Assembly (NCBI RefSeq): GCF_024449095.1
Contig: NZ_CP024627.1
Location: forward strand, 310,001 to 374,000
Origin: Vibrio coralliilyticus
GTDB lineage: Bacteria > Pseudomonadota > Gammaproteobacteria > Enterobacterales > Vibrionaceae
Length of the DNA stretch: 64,000 nt
Direction: 5' to 3'
Shown here in pieces: positions 63,975 through 64,000 of this stretch. The notes below the pieces were generated by a model. The model searched no databases, had not been told where the DNA came from, and saw only the letters and a program-made list of their open reading frames with translations. How positions within the stretch are numbered: position 1 is the first letter of the stretch; every line of letters begins with the position of its first letter. The position numbers and the translations under genes are program-made.

Positions 63975-64000
63975 ATGGCGAGCCGTGGAGTAAATAAAGT
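63975..64000 (+). CDS. ssb: Single-stranded DNA-binding protein, 5' end only
   Basis: Only the first eight codons are in the window: MASRGVNK, the canonical vibrio and enteric SSB N-terminus. GGAG lies 7 nt before the ATG. It is divergent from qstR; no CTGT-N8-ACAG LexA box was found in the 269 bp between them. Confidence 0.88.

Overview
This window is a stretch of the main chromosome of a Vibrio (Gammaproteobacteria, Vibrionaceae). The evidence is protein content and gene order: an astC-astA-astD cluster without astB/astE, orn next to a Gly/initiator-Met tRNA array, slyX-fkpA-yheO-tusDCB feeding into the str operon, a ZrgA-type zinc locus, PglL beside uvrA, and uvrA-galU-qstR-ssb. All are typical of vibrio chromosome I. 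I cannot name the species from sequence alone. No prophage, transposase gene, integron or CRISPR array was seen. The window is almost all core genome, with one MITE-like repeat in an operon spacer.

Layout: 1-4610 is arginine succinyltransferase catabolism (astC partial, astA, astD) plus a DUF1338 gene. 4734-7429 holds psd and rsgA (minus) and orn (plus). 7609-8753 is a tandem tRNA array with five tRNA-Gly(GCC), four initiator tRNA-Met(CAU) and three decayed initiator-like modules. 8754-9299 is a gene-free, AT-rich stretch with an inverted pair of consensus DnaA boxes, at the position that datA occupies in E. coli. 9300-19974 is queG, then tsaE-amiB-mutL-miaA-hfq-hflX-hflKC-yjeT. 19971-24048 has slyX, a WD40 lipoprotein, fkpA and yheO-tusDCB. 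24237-28774 is the str operon (rpsL, rpsG, fusA, tuf). 29118-31269 has bfd-bfr and rpsF-rpsR-rplI; priB, which lies between rpsF and rpsR in E. coli, is missing. 31343-37180 has a DUF481 protein, dnaB, alr, yjbQ and pgi.

37273-42645 carries a TIGR03899-family gene, a candidate 33-residue membrane peptide, and a five-gene minus-strand cluster (DUF2607, ZrgA, ABC ATPase, FtsX-type permease, DUF3299) preceded by a strong Zur-like palindrome; ytfJ lies upstream. 42854-53736 is ytfK, msrA, tamA-tamB-ytfP, ppa, fbp, mpl and ubiX. A TPP riboswitch then controls thiBPQ. The window closes with pglL, uvrA (perfect LexA box), galU, a QstR-like regulator and the first codons of ssb.

Most genes are housekeeping: translation and tRNA modification (tsaE, miaA, queG, tusDCB, ribosomal proteins, EF-G, EF-Tu), envelope and wall (amiB, tamAB, mpl, alr, psd), DNA repair and replication (mutL, uvrA, dnaB, ssb), metal handling (bfd/bfr, zrg locus) and RNA control (hfq, orn). 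The most interesting signals are non-coding: the datA-like DnaA-box locus, the decayed tRNA modules, the repeat in the ast operon, a long stem ahead of fusA, the Zur box, and a LuxR/HapR-like site upstream of qstR.
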